Numbered from the stretch's first letter, positions 27,622 to 37,644 are shown. The stretch is 64,000 nucleotides of DNA from Rhodopirellula bahusiensis (GCF_002727185.1 NZ_NIZW01000016.1:1-64000), one strand, 5' to 3'. Notes: a model not told the origin generated them from the sequence alone. Numbers and translations are program-made.

Positions 27622-30363
27622 TTGAGCAAAGATCCTACCTTCTTTGACGAGATTCCAGATCCCGATGACGAGCGCATGTGGCCGCTCGACGTCGCGCTGA
27701 TTTCGTTGACCGGTTTGATCCTTTACATGATCTTGGGTTATCTCTCGTTTGATGACCCACGACCGTTGTACAACGCATGGACCTATGTGATCGCGGTGCC
27801 GTTGGTTGGCATGGGATCGGCATTCACGCTGCACCAAATCGCATCGAAGTACGTTCAGAAGTCGTTTCAACTTGGGTTCTTGTTCAGCATCTTCGTTCAC
27901 TTGCTGCTGGTTGTGCTGGCGGTTCGCTGGGTGATCTTCCCGCACTACTTTCCCGAAGCCTTTGCGGGGGTCAAACCCGATCGATCGCCGATCCGAAAAA
28001 CGGTTCCCGAGTACCTGTTTCAAAAGCCAGATGAATCCAATGCGGTGACACCGGATTGGTCACAACCCGTTGACGCGGAAACCACATCGCAGGTCATTCC
28101 GCTTGAACAGCGACAGATGCCACCGGTGAAACGATCGGCTCCTCGCTTGGAAGTCCCTCGCCCGAATGAAGAGCAACCTCGCGAGCCGGAAAAGTTCTTG
28201 ATGGAACGTTTGCAGCCGGAAATGGCCAAGCCTCAGCCATCAGACTCTCCATCGCGTTTGGCTCGCCGGCGACAACCAACCGAACCCGTTCCTCAATCAC
28301 AATCGGCGCCACAAGCACCCGAAATTGACACCGCGGTGACGCCGGCGGCGGACCAATCGCCGGCCGAGAAGTCGACATCCGCAGCAGCCAAACGTCAGCG
28401 CAGCGGCGCGACCGTTGCGATGTCTGCCGACATGTCGCAAATGCCCAGCCAAGACCCCGCACCGACGCCGGTGCCAACGATGCGAGCGATGGCGGAATCC
28501 ATGCCGACGGTTGGCTCCGCCGGCTTGGCTCGCGAGCGAAGCCAAAGGCAACGCCCCACGCGACAATCCGCTGCCGGGGCTGCCCCCACACCGCCAACGG
28601 TCTCGATCGCGAAAATCGAAGTCGACGCCGAACGCATGCTGACGCCGGAGCTTTCACCGGTTCAGCGAACCAGCCAAGCGGTCGGTGCCAACGTGACGCT
28701 CTCGCCGGGTGAGTCGGCGATGGCGGCTCTCAACGACGCACCCACGACAGGGCAGGGCGATCTTCCACAGGCCGCGAGATTGGCCACGATGGCCGGAGTT
28801 CCAGAGGCCACCAATCAAGCACTCAGTCGACCTCGGTCGGCCAAACGCCGAAGCGTCGGACAGCGAAGCGGATCAACCGGACCAGGCCCCGATTCAGGAG
28901 CCATTGCGGCGATGCTGGCAGATGCCTCCGACGATGCGACGGAAGGCGAGGCATCTGACGCCGCAACCGATCGCGACCTCAGTGATGACAGCCCCTCACG
29001 CAGCTCGGCCAACTCCACCGATTCCTCCTTGGACGAATTGGCAATGACCGCAGATCCGGTCTTCGACTTGAATGCGCCGGAAGGCCCCGCCGGATTGTCC
29101 GTTGAAAGAGCCGACAAAGCTGGCATTGTCCCGTCTGATGAACCCGTCGAAATCGCGGCATTGGACCTCACGCGAGGCCAACGTCAACGACGTGATGTTG
29201 GCGGACCGATCACGCCCGCTGGATTGTCGATCGCTGCCGTGGAGCAATTCAGCAGACGCGTCCAACGCACCAACGGAGGCGCCGCACCGGCTCCCGCCGG
29301 AATGGTGGGCCCCGCCACCGAAGAGGCAATCGAACTCGGACTCGCGTTTCTTGCCGCCTCGCAAAACGAAGATGGCAGTTGGTCTCTGCAGGGACATAGC
29401 GAAGACGTGATCTTGCAATCCGACACCGCCGCGACCGGCATGTGCTTGCTGGCGTTTCAAGGCGCGGGCTACACACACCGCCAACACCAATACGCACCAG
29501 TTGTTGCCAAAGGGTTGAAGTTCCTGACAGACAATCAACGCACCAACGGCGATCTCTACCGCCGAGAAAACCCGCTGAGCGATCAGAACGTTGCATTCTA
29601 TTCTCACGGCATTGCTTCACTCGCGATGTGCGAAGCCTATGGCATGACGCAAGACAGCGAACTTCGTGAACCAGCGCAGATGTGCCTCAACTACATCGAA
29701 GCGACCCAACACAAGCAGCGTGGTGGATGGAGGTACACACCGCAGGTCAGCAGCGATACCAGCGTCACCGGATGGATGATGATGGCACTGAAAAGTGGCG
29801 AACTGTCCGGACTGGACGTGTCCCCGGACACCTATGCCGGCATCGATCGCTGGTTAGAACTTGCCAAAGCCAGCCCCACGGAACGCGACCGATATCGGTA
29901 CAACCCATTCGCACCCGACACTCCCGCTCAAGCTCACGGACGACGCCCGTCACCCACGATGACAGCCGTCGGCATCTTGATGCGAATGTATTCGGGATGG
30001 AGCCGTGAAAATGAGGACATGCAGTCGGCGGCTGACTACATCGCCAAGTTCCCACCCAGCATTGGGACCAGCCGAGCGCCACAGCGAGACACCTACTACT
30101 GGTACTACGCCACTCAAGTCATGTTCCACATGGGCGGCGATCATTGGGACAACTGGAACCAGTATCTCAATCCAGTCCTGATCGACAGCCAGATCAAGCG
30201 TGGACCGGAAGCAGGCAGCTGGGACCCCGAATTGCCCGTGCCGGATCGATGGAGTGCCCATGGCGGGCGTTTGTACGTCACCGCCATGAACCTGCTCAAT
30301 CTTGAAGTCTACTACCGGCATCTGCCGATCTACGAAGAGACCGGCGCTCAACCAACGCCGTGA
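27622..30363 (+). CDS. Membrane-anchored protein with C-terminal terpenoid-cyclase-fold domain
   Basis: 913 residues. Three N-terminal helices (about 25-45, 55-75, 88-108; e.g. LGFLFSIFVHLLLVVLAVRWV) anchor it. About 450 residues of Pro/Ala/Ser/Gln-rich disordered linker follow. The C-terminal 340 residues have QW-like repeats of the squalene cyclase/prenyltransferase alpha-toroid: AIELGLAFLAASQNEDGSWS, GLKFLTDNQ, ALNYIE-like CLNYIEATQHKQRGGWRYTP, and the WDNWN region. The DxDD acid motif of cyclases was not seen, so a binding role is at least as likely as catalysis. The start is TTG 27622, 4 bases after ExbD, which makes it the fourth gene of the cassette. Confidence 0.82.
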   Translation: MSKDPTFFDEIPDPDDERMWPLDVALISLTGLILYMILGYLSFDDPRPLYNAWTYVIAVPLVGMGSAFTLHQIASKYVQKSFQLGFLFSIFVHLLLVVLAVRWVIFPHYFPEAFAGVKPDRSPIRKTVPEYLFQKPDESNAVTPDWSQPVDAETTSQVIPLEQRQMPPVKRSAPRLEVPRPNEEQPREPEKFLMERLQPEMAKPQPSDSPSRLARRRQPTEPVPQSQSAPQAPEIDTAVTPAADQSPAEKSTSAAAKRQRSGATVAMSADMSQMPSQDPAPTPVPTMRAMAESMPTVGSAGLARERSQRQRPTRQSAAGAAPTPPTVSIAKIEVDAERMLTPELSPVQRTSQAVGANVTLSPGESAMAALNDAPTTGQGDLPQAARLATMAGVPEATNQALSRPRSAKRRSVGQRSGSTGPGPDSGAIAAMLADASDDATEGEASDAATDRDLSDDSPSRSSANSTDSSLDELAMTADPVFDLNAPEGPAGLSVERADKAGIVPSDEPVEIAALDLTRGQRQRRDVGGPITPAGLSIAAVEQFSRRVQRTNGGAAPAPAGMVGPATEEAIELGLAFLAASQNEDGSWSLQGHSEDVILQSDTAATGMCLLAFQGAGYTHRQHQYAPVVAKGLKFLTDNQRTNGDLYRRENPLSDQNVAFYSHGIASLAMCEAYGMTQDSELREPAQMCLNYIEATQHKQRGGWRYTPQVSSDTSVTGWMMMALKSGELSGLDVSPDTYAGIDRWLELAKASPTERDRYRYNPFAPDTPAQAHGRRPSPTMTAVGILMRMYSGWSRENEDMQSAADYIAKFPPSIGTSRAPQRDTYYWYYATQVMFHMGGDHWDNWNQYLNPVLIDSQIKRGPEAGSWDPELPVPDRWSAHGGRLYVTAMNLLNLEVYYRHLPIYEETGAQPTP

Positions 30364-30366
30364 GAC

Positions 30367-31839
30367 TCAGCGCGACGAAGGTCGTCCACCGCGTCCACGG
30401 CTGTTCTTCGAACCGCCGGACTTACCCGCTTCGCTGCCGGCCGACTTGCGTCCGACGGTGCTGCCACGGCCGCTGACGCTGCCTTCGGCGCGTCCACGAC
30501 GGCGACGACCACCTGGCTTGGATCCTCCTCCGCCACCCGAGCCACCTTGAGCGGAAGCGGAACGGGAACGACCACCGCCGCTTCGTCCTCCGCCGCCGGA
30601 TCGACCACCGGAACGAGACTTCGACTTATCGCTCGAGCCAGGGTCCTGAAGCGGTCGCGGCTGACATCCAGGCAGTCCCGAAGCAACGGGAATCTGCAAT
30701 TTGATTTCGCGTTCAATCGCGATGAAGAACTTGGTCTCGTGACCGCCACAGAACATCACGGTCTCGCCTTCGCGGCCCGCCCGGCCCGTTCGACCGATGC
30801 GGTGCACGTAGGCTTCGGGGGTATTGGGCGTGTCGTAGTTGATCACCGTTTGGATGCCATCGATGTCGATGCCGCGAGCGGCCACATCAGTTGCCACCAA
30901 CACATCCAGTTCATCGTTTTTGAACTTGTTCAAAGTCCGAACACGGTTGGCTTGCGTTTTGTTGCCGTGAATCGCAGCCGCCTTTACACCGGCTTTGACC
31001 AATCGTCGTGCGACCGCGTCAGCACCGTGCTTGGTACGAGTGAAAACCAACGTCGAACCGATGGCCTTGCTTTCGACGAAGTGATTGAGCAACTTCGGTT
31101 TGTCAGCTTGAGCGACAAAACAGACCGACTGGTCGATTCGTTCGACGGTTGGCTTCTGCGGTGCAATTTGGATCGTGACCGGATCGTTCAGAATCTCGTC
31201 AGCCAATTTGCGAATGGGTCCCGGCATCGTCGCCGAAAACAACAGGTTTTGTCGATCGTAAGGCAGCAGTTTCAGGATGCGTTTGACGTCGGGCAAAAAC
31301 CCCATGTCGAGCATGTGATCGGCTTCGTCGAGAACCAGGATCTCCACGTCACCTAAATCGACGAAACCTTGGTTGCACAAGTCCAGCAGTCGGCCGGGCG
31401 TGGCAACCAGAGTGTCGACTCCAGATTGCAATTCGCGAACCTGCGGGTTTTGGTTGACACCTCCGAAAATGACGGTGCTTCGCAGGCGAGTTTTCTTGCC
31501 ATAGATCCGGAAATTCGCTTCGATCTGCGCCGACAGTTCACGGGTCGGCGAAAGCACCAGCGTGCGGATGGGCCGGCGACCCGGGCGTCCGCCACGACGT
31601 TTCGACGGGTGAGGACGGTCCTGATCGTCTTCCCACATGATCTGCAGGATCGGCAATGCAAACGCGGCGGTCTTTCCCGTGCCGGTTTGTGCGGCACCGA
31701 GAACGTCGTTGCCATCGAGAATTTCAGGGATCGATTGAGCTTGAATGGGGGTCGGGGTTTCGTAGCCGGCTTGCTCGAGGCCGTGCAGCAAAGGGCCAGT
31801 CAGCCCTAAATCTTCAAATTTGTTCAAAACAGGGTCCAA
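30367..31839 (-). CDS. rhlE: DEAD-box RNA helicase, RhlE-type
   Basis: 490 residues. Q motif FEDLGLTGPLLHGLEQAGYE with TPIQ; motif I AAQTGTGKTAAF; Ia PTREL; Ib TPGRLLD; II VLDEADHMLDMGF; III SATMP; IV LVFTRTK; V TDVAARGIDI; VI HRIGRTGRAG. ATP-dependent RNA unwinding in RNA decay, ribosome assembly or cold adaptation is known for the family. The last 100 residues are Arg/Gly/Ser-rich (RSGGRSGGGGRSGGGRS), a low-specificity RNA-binding tail. The start appears to be TTG 31839, with no in-frame ATG nearby and no strong ribosome-binding site. It converges on the cyclase-fold gene with only 3 bases between the stop codons. Confidence 0.93.
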   Translation of the reverse strand: MDPVLNKFEDLGLTGPLLHGLEQAGYETPTPIQAQSIPEILDGNDVLGAAQTGTGKTAAFALPILQIMWEDDQDRPHPSKRRGGRPGRRPIRTLVLSPTRELSAQIEANFRIYGKKTRLRSTVIFGGVNQNPQVRELQSGVDTLVATPGRLLDLCNQGFVDLGDVEILVLDEADHMLDMGFLPDVKRILKLLPYDRQNLLFSATMPGPIRKLADEILNDPVTIQIAPQKPTVERIDQSVCFVAQADKPKLLNHFVESKAIGSTLVFTRTKHGADAVARRLVKAGVKAAAIHGNKTQANRVRTLNKFKNDELDVLVATDVAARGIDIDGIQTVINYDTPNTPEAYVHRIGRTGRAGREGETVMFCGGHETKFFIAIEREIKLQIPVASGLPGCQPRPLQDPGSSDKSKSRSGGRSGGGGRSGGGRSRSASAQGGSGGGGGSKPGGRRRRGRAEGSVSGRGSTVGRKSAGSEAGKSGGSKNSRGRGGRPSSR

Positions 31840-32221
31840 GGTGGGAATCGAATCACGCGAAGCGTGAACCGTGCAATCAGCGAGCCCAATGAACCACTTC
31901 CAGGTCGCTCAAGAACTCGCCCCAGGACCAAGATGGTGTTCCCTCGTTCACAACCATGTGAGCGATACAGGGACCCAATGAACCCGGATGCGTTGGCCGC
32001 CAAATTCGCGAAAAAAATCGTCGCGGGCGGTTTGTTGCAAAAGACTAGCTCTCCGGCCCCAAAAGTCCATTGCAAATCGCCTCCCCCACAATGGAATGCG
32101 ACTTTCTGACCCCCAGCGATAAGTTGATGGCCAACTCAACCTTCGGCGCGTTCGATGACCGACTGGGCGCGTGTTCGCCGGGGTAAGCGTGCTAGATGGG
32201 GACTCAAGCTGATGAGGGCAT
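31840..32221. other. Intergenic region upstream of rhlE
   Basis: About 380 bases with no supportable gene. It should hold the rhlE promoter (minus strand) and the 3' end of the heptaheme transcript. No clear hairpin, terminator or repeat was found. Confidence 0.4.
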
Positions 32222-34138
32222 TTAATTCTGCGAAAGGCCGCGCAGCCGTCGAGCAGCTTGCTGGTGCAACCGACTGCGATCCATCCGGTTCTCCGCCTGG
32301 AATATCTGAGCGAGGTACTCATGAGCGACAATGAGCGTCGAGTCAATTCGAAGTGCCTGCTCAAACGCAACAATCGCTGGTTCGATCCGATTGGCGTTGA
32401 GTTCACAAACCCCAAGCATGAAGTGGTCACCAGAAACTCGACGCATCTCAGTCAGCTCTTGGTATGAGGACCTCGCCGCTTCGTTGTCCTGTCGCTTCAG
32501 TGCAACCCGTGCCAGCACATCCATCGCACCGATAGAAGCGTGCGACCCAGCCACCTCCGTTTCAACCACGGATCGAGCCAACCTTTCCGCAGTCGCCCAG
32601 CTCCCCGCGGCAAAATAGGAATTTGCGAGTGTCGTCCGAACACTTGCATCGTTGACACCCGACTTGAACAGTTCGACCAACTCCCGCTGCGCAATTTTGA
32701 AATCATCCTTCATCGACCCTGGCAACCCGCCGCTACTCGCGAGCGAGTGAAAGGCCAATAGCCGACGGCGGTCACGCTCGGTTTTCGTCAGGTGGTCGGT
32801 TGCCGAAATCGCCACCAAGCGGGGCTTTTTGGATTTCGGTACGGAGTCTGACTCTGGAATCGAAAGCTCTGCGAGCAGGTAGGATTCATCGTGAACCGCG
32901 ATTCGATGGTCGTGCAGCGCGGCATGCGTGACGTCGGTTGGTCGTTTGGGCATGTGGCATGTTTGACACTGATCCTGCTGTGTTTCGATTCGAACCGAAA
33001 GCGGCACGTCGCACGAGGAAGAGGACGCGTGGCATCCGATACAGAGATCCCGGTACACGACGGCTTGGTCGGAGACCGGGTGAGGATGGTGGCATGTCAC
33101 ACAGGACAGCACCTCCGTTTGCAGGTAGCATTCACTTTGATGCAACTGCTCGGTATGGCCAACGATTCGAAAACTCTCTTCACCCTCATCAAGTTGAAAC
33201 TCAGTGACATGCTCTGAGAGCAATTCACCGGGTTGGAAATCCCAGCGATCAAAGTCGCTTGACGAGCTTGAAACGATCCCTTGCAAATGACATTGACTGC
33301 AGATTGCCTCGCGATTTTCCCGAGCAATTTTTCCGGGATGAACGATGTTCAGCTCTGATAGCGAGAGGTTTTGGTCGCTTCTTTGATCGGCAACATGCTG
33401 CGCACCGGATCCGTGGCAGCGTTCGCATCCAATGCTGGCGTGAGTGATTGAAAATTGACTTGACTGAACCTTATCAGCTTGCACTTCTCCAGCATGACAA
33501 AACACACAGGTGGTCGTGATCGCTCGATCAAACATCGCTGAATCCTCCCCATCGAATCCAGGTGAAAGCCCCCACTGATTTGCTTGTTCATACCAAGTCA
33601 GTGGGGATTCAATCCAATAGCCGTCTCGTTTCCCAAGGTAGGTGTGTGCGTGGGCACCAGACCCAATCTCATACACCAAATCGATTGAGTTCCGAGCAAT
33701 CAGTTCTCCATCAGCCCCAAAAATCGACTCTCGGTGCTGCATTCCATCGTCGGTCATTTCCGCTTCGTAAAACCGCCGAGATTCGCTGTCGACAAAGTCT
33801 CCGCCCAAAGGAAGCTCCTCACGCTGGATTCGCCGCATCGATTGAGCGTGCGTGGTTTGTTTGAAAGCATCCGCCTGCTTGGGGTGACATTCCATACAAG
33901 CATCCGAGCCGATCGTGTCGGTGGGTCGCGTCACCCATTCATTGGACGCTTCCGAATCGTGGAGCGTGGTCGCTTGAGACGACAACAAATCTTGCCAATT
34001 CGACGTCGATGCCCCTTCTCGTTCCACCGCAGGCCTCTGCCCGCAACCGACACTGCTGCTGGCGATGAAAGCCACAGCCATCGACAACCAAAGCCAGTGC
34101 ATTAAACAGTGCCGTGTTACAGGTGACATCGTATTCAC
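32222..34138 (-). CDS. Seven-heme c-type cytochrome lipoprotein with TPR tail
   Basis: 638 residues. A lipoprotein signal ends SSVGC (Cys 32). Seven CxxCH heme sites lie at Cys 81 (CMECH), 211 (CVFCH), 238 (CERCH), 280 (CSQCH), 346 (CVTCH), 366 (CIGCH) and 391 (CQTCH), in the style of cytochrome c554/NrfB-type multiheme proteins. The C-terminal 150 residues contain TPR units (LANSYFAAGSWATAERLARS; IVAFEQALRIDSTLIVAHEYL). It likely transfers electrons at the cell surface or periplasm; the partner is unknown. GTG 34138 overlaps the UnbV-gene stop by four bases, so both lipoproteins are made in step. Confidence 0.9.
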   Translation of the reverse strand: MNTMSPVTRHCLMHWLWLSMAVAFIASSSVGCGQRPAVEREGASTSNWQDLLSSQATTLHDSEASNEWVTRPTDTIGSDACMECHPKQADAFKQTTHAQSMRRIQREELPLGGDFVDSESRRFYEAEMTDDGMQHRESIFGADGELIARNSIDLVYEIGSGAHAHTYLGKRDGYWIESPLTWYEQANQWGLSPGFDGEDSAMFDRAITTTCVFCHAGEVQADKVQSSQFSITHASIGCERCHGSGAQHVADQRSDQNLSLSELNIVHPGKIARENREAICSQCHLQGIVSSSSSDFDRWDFQPGELLSEHVTEFQLDEGEESFRIVGHTEQLHQSECYLQTEVLSCVTCHHPHPVSDQAVVYRDLCIGCHASSSSCDVPLSVRIETQQDQCQTCHMPKRPTDVTHAALHDHRIAVHDESYLLAELSIPESDSVPKSKKPRLVAISATDHLTKTERDRRRLLAFHSLASSGGLPGSMKDDFKIAQRELVELFKSGVNDASVRTTLANSYFAAGSWATAERLARSVVETEVAGSHASIGAMDVLARVALKRQDNEAARSSYQELTEMRRVSGDHFMLGVCELNANRIEPAIVAFEQALRIDSTLIVAHEYLAQIFQAENRMDRSRLHQQAARRLRGLSQN

Positions 34139-37100
34139 GGGAGCTTCGTCAACTTCGCTTGCCCTTCGACGACAAGCACAACCTGATTGGTTTCCACATT
34201 CCTGATCGTCTCTTGCCGTCCCGATGGCCAGTCGACGTTCAACTCAACGGCCATTCCTTCGGGAATCCCGCCAAGAAAGAGGGTTCGCTCGTCTTGGCAT
34301 GCGTATCCACCACCGCTCGTCAGCCACCGAAATTGTTGCCCCCCGTCATACTTGACAGAGAGCCTCGCACCGACGGCAGATCGCTCGCTTTCGACACCGA
34401 CCAATTGCACACTCAACCAGTCACGTTGAGGATGACCAATCGTTTGATTCTCAAGGAGCGCAACGGGACGGTCCTGAAAAGACGCGACCATGTCGACCAA
34501 CCCATCGCGATTCAGATCCGTTCGTATGAGCCCTCTCCCAATCGTGGGCTTCGCCCATTCTTCGTCAATCTCCAACCTTTCAAACTGGGTGGATTCTTGA
34601 ACAAACAATTGGGCAGGCATTTTATGAGGCATTCCCCGATACTCTAGATTCTCGATGTGCCCATTGAGCACCGCGATGTCCTCATCCCCATCATTGTCAA
34701 AATCAGCTGCGACCGTCCCAAAGCCGAGCACGGGAATGCTGTCGGCCGCAAGCCCACTTGCGGTCACACGGTCACTGAAAAAGCCGTCTGCTCTCTGCAA
34801 GTACAGGTGAGCAGGTTCATTGAGAAAGTTGGTGACATGAAAGTCAATCCGGCCGTTTTGATCAAAGTCTGCGGTCGCGATTCCCATGGAAGCGCCGCTG
34901 CCACCGAGCGAAGAGAACGCACACCCACGAAGCTTCGCGAAATCGTTCCACTGATCTGGTTCGGGGTCGGCGACACCCTCACCGACGATCCCAGAACCGC
35001 GTTTCCAAAATCGATTGGGCTGCGTGTCATTGGCAATAAAAATCTCATTGCCTGTTTGATTGTCAAAGTCGCCGACCACCACTCCCAAGCTGGGAGCAGC
35101 ACCTTCTTCACGCCCCAGTGTTCGGGCGTCCCACTGCCCGATGGGTGACCGCACATACAGAACGTCTCCCGCGTCCTGGTAAGACTCGGGTCCACGGTAA
35201 TCGATCGCGCGGCCATGCTCGTTCGTTGGCACAGTCTCAAAAACGCGAGGGTCATCCAAATAGCGAATTTCAACAACATCAGGGATTCCATTCCCGGTTA
35301 GGTCTGCAACCGCACAACCAGAGGACCAATCCGGACCACTGTTCCAAGCAGGAACGTCTGTGCGTGAGAAAGTCCCATCGGCGTTGTTGATCAAGCATGC
35401 ATTGTTTCCGAAATTGCTAATCAATAAATCCGGCCATCCATCCTGATTCAAATCGCCTTCTGCAACCGCCAATGTGAACCGGTGATCCTCGACCGACGCG
35501 AGTTCAGAGCAGTCTTGATAAGCAACAGCCAGCGACCGATAGAGACGATTCGACGATTCCTCATTCACCTCGGTCGTGGTTGCATCGCTTGGATGACAGC
35601 CTCCCTGTCCCATGAACAAATCAACCCATCCATCGCGATCAAAATCGATCGCACAAACAGCGCCGCCGAATTGTTGAAAGATACTCAAATCTTGCGGACG
35701 GGGCGGGTCAGCATTTCGGTATCGGAAATCAACCTTCCAATCGCGTGCTCGATCAACAAACCGAACGCTCGCTTTTGAATCGGCCGCAGGATCTCCCTCG
35801 ACCTGCTTGCTAGGCCCAGCGAGGCCAGCCTTTTCGATGACGCCCGAAAGTCTTTCCATCGCATGTCGATGGGTTGCAAGCGGATCAACACTTCGCAGTC
35901 CAAACGTCGTTTCACTGACCGACGGAAAACCAGTGTCCGTTTTCCGCAAGACTTGAAATCGCTCCTGAAGAGCTTTCACACTTGCCGTATCAACAGCGGG
36001 CCCCTGCATCACCGCGATCATCCGCCACGCATTCGCCTCCAGACCTCGCCCGAGCTGATCTAAGTGCTCAGCAAGTTGCATCATTTGCTCAGAACCATCC
36101 TGCGGGGAGCTCGTCCCCAGACTTCCAATTTGATTGCCCAGAATCACGGTTCTCTTCAGCCGTTCCATTCGCTGCGTGGTCTCTCTCTCAACATCATGCC
36201 TCTGCATTTGGTTCATCCAGTTCGCGAGCAACCCGAGCGCGACTCGATCGGTTGGATCACGATGAATCGCTTCAATCATCAACGGAACTGCCAATTCCGT
36301 GTCACGCAATTGATCATTGACGAGTCTGCTCAATGCAAACCAATGATCCGCCCAAAGAAGCTGATCTTGGTTGACGTGCTCCCACCACAAGCGGAGACTT
36401 TCCATGTCGTTCGCGTCCACGGCAGCGCGTCCAAGCAGTGCCAAGGCGGCATTCCATCCTGACCCGTTGGAAGAATGTGTTTCTGATTCATCGATCCAAC
36501 TCGCCAGCGAATCAACCGCCAGGTGTGGCTCGTGTGACGCCATCAGACGATGTGCCTGGGCGATAGCCCCAACCCACCCCGAAAGGTCTTCACTGGACTG
36601 CTGGCTTCCGTTCCCTGCGGAGGTCAGCGATGGATCTTGAATGGAAAGCAAAGAAGCAAGCTCAGCCTGTCGAACGTCCCCCAAACGCACCAGATTGCGA
36701 AGGTACCGGGCGGCTTCGTGACGCCGGCCCAACCGGTTCAACAAGGCCGCCAACTGACGGTGTGCCTCGGTCGCCTCAGGAAAGCGATCCAGCAGCCGTC
36801 GATAACCGGCAATCGCCTCCTCATAATGCCCTGTTTGAGCGAGCCAATCTGACTGCATTCCCAATGCCGCCGGTCCCACTTCCGATTCATCCAGATCGAT
36901 TCGCCGCAGAGTCTGGATCGCTTCGTCAACGAGCCCCAGCCGATGAGATTGAACCAGTGCGGAAAAATACAAAACCTCCGAATCGTCTGGAAACCGATCC
37001 AGCGACATCTCGACGATTTCAACCACAGCCTTGCCTGAATCCCGTTCCGCGTCGCGGCCCCCTGAACCGCTTAAGATTCGATTCAATTCGTCCAAAGCGT

Positions 37101-37356
37101 CCTGGCGATCAAGCTGGTCGGATTGGGTGTTCTGTTGTTCGGTCTTCCTGAAAGACGAAACCTCGGGCTGCAAACTCTCCGATGTCGCTGCCTTGTCCTT
37201 GACCCGGATCGGGGCGTCCGGTGGTGAGACGTTTGGCTGGCATCCGATTGCAGCACAAATCCACGCGAGACAAATCGCGACGGTTCCCCAGCACGTTTGC
37301 CACACCTGCGGGGCGTGACGACCGCCTTGTAGTTTCTGAGCTTCCTGCAAACTCAC
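34135..37356 (-). CDS. TPR + FG-GAP/VCBS + ASPIC/UnbV lipoprotein (CRTAC1-like)
   Basis: 1073 residues. A lipoprotein signal ends AAIGC (Cys 39). TPR-like helices fill about 80-460. FG-GAP/VCBS blades occupy about 560-985, with calcium-type Asp loops such as DFDRDGWVDLFMGQGG, DLNQDGWPDLLISNFG, DLTGNGIPDVVEI, DFDNDGDEDIAVLNG and DLNRDGLVDMVAS. The C-terminus is the ASPIC/UnbV domain (GARLSVKYDGGQQFRWLTSG; VDWPSGRQETI). Such proteins are extracellular binding or adhesion proteins. GTG 37356 has AAGGA upstream. The downstream heptaheme gene overlaps its stop, pointing to a joint surface complex. Confidence 0.9.
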   Translation of the reverse strand: MSLQEAQKLQGGRHAPQVWQTCWGTVAICLAWICAAIGCQPNVSPPDAPIRVKDKAATSESLQPEVSSFRKTEQQNTQSDQLDRQDALDELNRILSGSGGRDAERDSGKAVVEIVEMSLDRFPDDSEVLYFSALVQSHRLGLVDEAIQTLRRIDLDESEVGPAALGMQSDWLAQTGHYEEAIAGYRRLLDRFPEATEAHRQLAALLNRLGRRHEAARYLRNLVRLGDVRQAELASLLSIQDPSLTSAGNGSQQSSEDLSGWVGAIAQAHRLMASHEPHLAVDSLASWIDESETHSSNGSGWNAALALLGRAAVDANDMESLRLWWEHVNQDQLLWADHWFALSRLVNDQLRDTELAVPLMIEAIHRDPTDRVALGLLANWMNQMQRHDVERETTQRMERLKRTVILGNQIGSLGTSSPQDGSEQMMQLAEHLDQLGRGLEANAWRMIAVMQGPAVDTASVKALQERFQVLRKTDTGFPSVSETTFGLRSVDPLATHRHAMERLSGVIEKAGLAGPSKQVEGDPAADSKASVRFVDRARDWKVDFRYRNADPPRPQDLSIFQQFGGAVCAIDFDRDGWVDLFMGQGGCHPSDATTTEVNEESSNRLYRSLAVAYQDCSELASVEDHRFTLAVAEGDLNQDGWPDLLISNFGNNACLINNADGTFSRTDVPAWNSGPDWSSGCAVADLTGNGIPDVVEIRYLDDPRVFETVPTNEHGRAIDYRGPESYQDAGDVLYVRSPIGQWDARTLGREEGAAPSLGVVVGDFDNQTGNEIFIANDTQPNRFWKRGSGIVGEGVADPEPDQWNDFAKLRGCAFSSLGGSGASMGIATADFDQNGRIDFHVTNFLNEPAHLYLQRADGFFSDRVTASGLAADSIPVLGFGTVAADFDNDGDEDIAVLNGHIENLEYRGMPHKMPAQLFVQESTQFERLEIDEEWAKPTIGRGLIRTDLNRDGLVDMVASFQDRPVALLENQTIGHPQRDWLSVQLVGVESERSAVGARLSVKYDGGQQFRWLTSGGGYACQDERTLFLGGIPEGMAVELNVDWPSGRQETIRNVETNQVVLVVEGQAKLTKLP

Positions 37357-37476
37357 ACGTCATCCTTCCAGATGGAGCACAATGGAACTGCACACCAGCC
37401 TTCGAAAAACCAGTGCGAACACATGAGGAAGCCGCGTCCAACAGAAACATACAAGGCGACATCACCGGATATAAAA

Positions 37477-37644
37477 CTACTGCATCTTTTTCATCTCATT
37501 CTCGTAGTCGGCTGATTCCATTTCTTTGTCCGTCTCGGTCACTGGTGCATCGTCAGCAGGCTGAATAACCGTACTGGACTCGCCACAACCAACAGTGATC
37601 AAGAGCATCGAGAAAACGAAAATACTTAAACTCAGAGATTTCAT
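37477..37644 (-). CDS. Small lipoprotein (55 aa)
   Basis: A 55-residue product from ATG 37644: a signal peptide MKSLSLSIFVFSMLLITVGC with lipobox LITVGC (Cys 20), then a short acidic tail (ESADYENEMKKMQ). It lies between the DUF1559 gene and the UnbV lipoprotein gene, on the same strand. Small lipoproteins of this kind commonly sit directly downstream of DUF1559 genes in planctomycetes. There is no strong ribosome-binding site. Two tandem hairpins separate it from the DUF1559 stop and may tune its expression. Confidence 0.8.
   Translation of the reverse strand: MKSLSLSIFVFSMLLITVGCGESSTVIQPADDAPVTETDKEMESADYENEMKKMQ

Noticed and set aside
31840..31870. GGGAATCGAATC resembling a tRNA T-arm
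   Set aside because: No acceptor stem, anticodon arm or 3' end can be folded around it on either strand.
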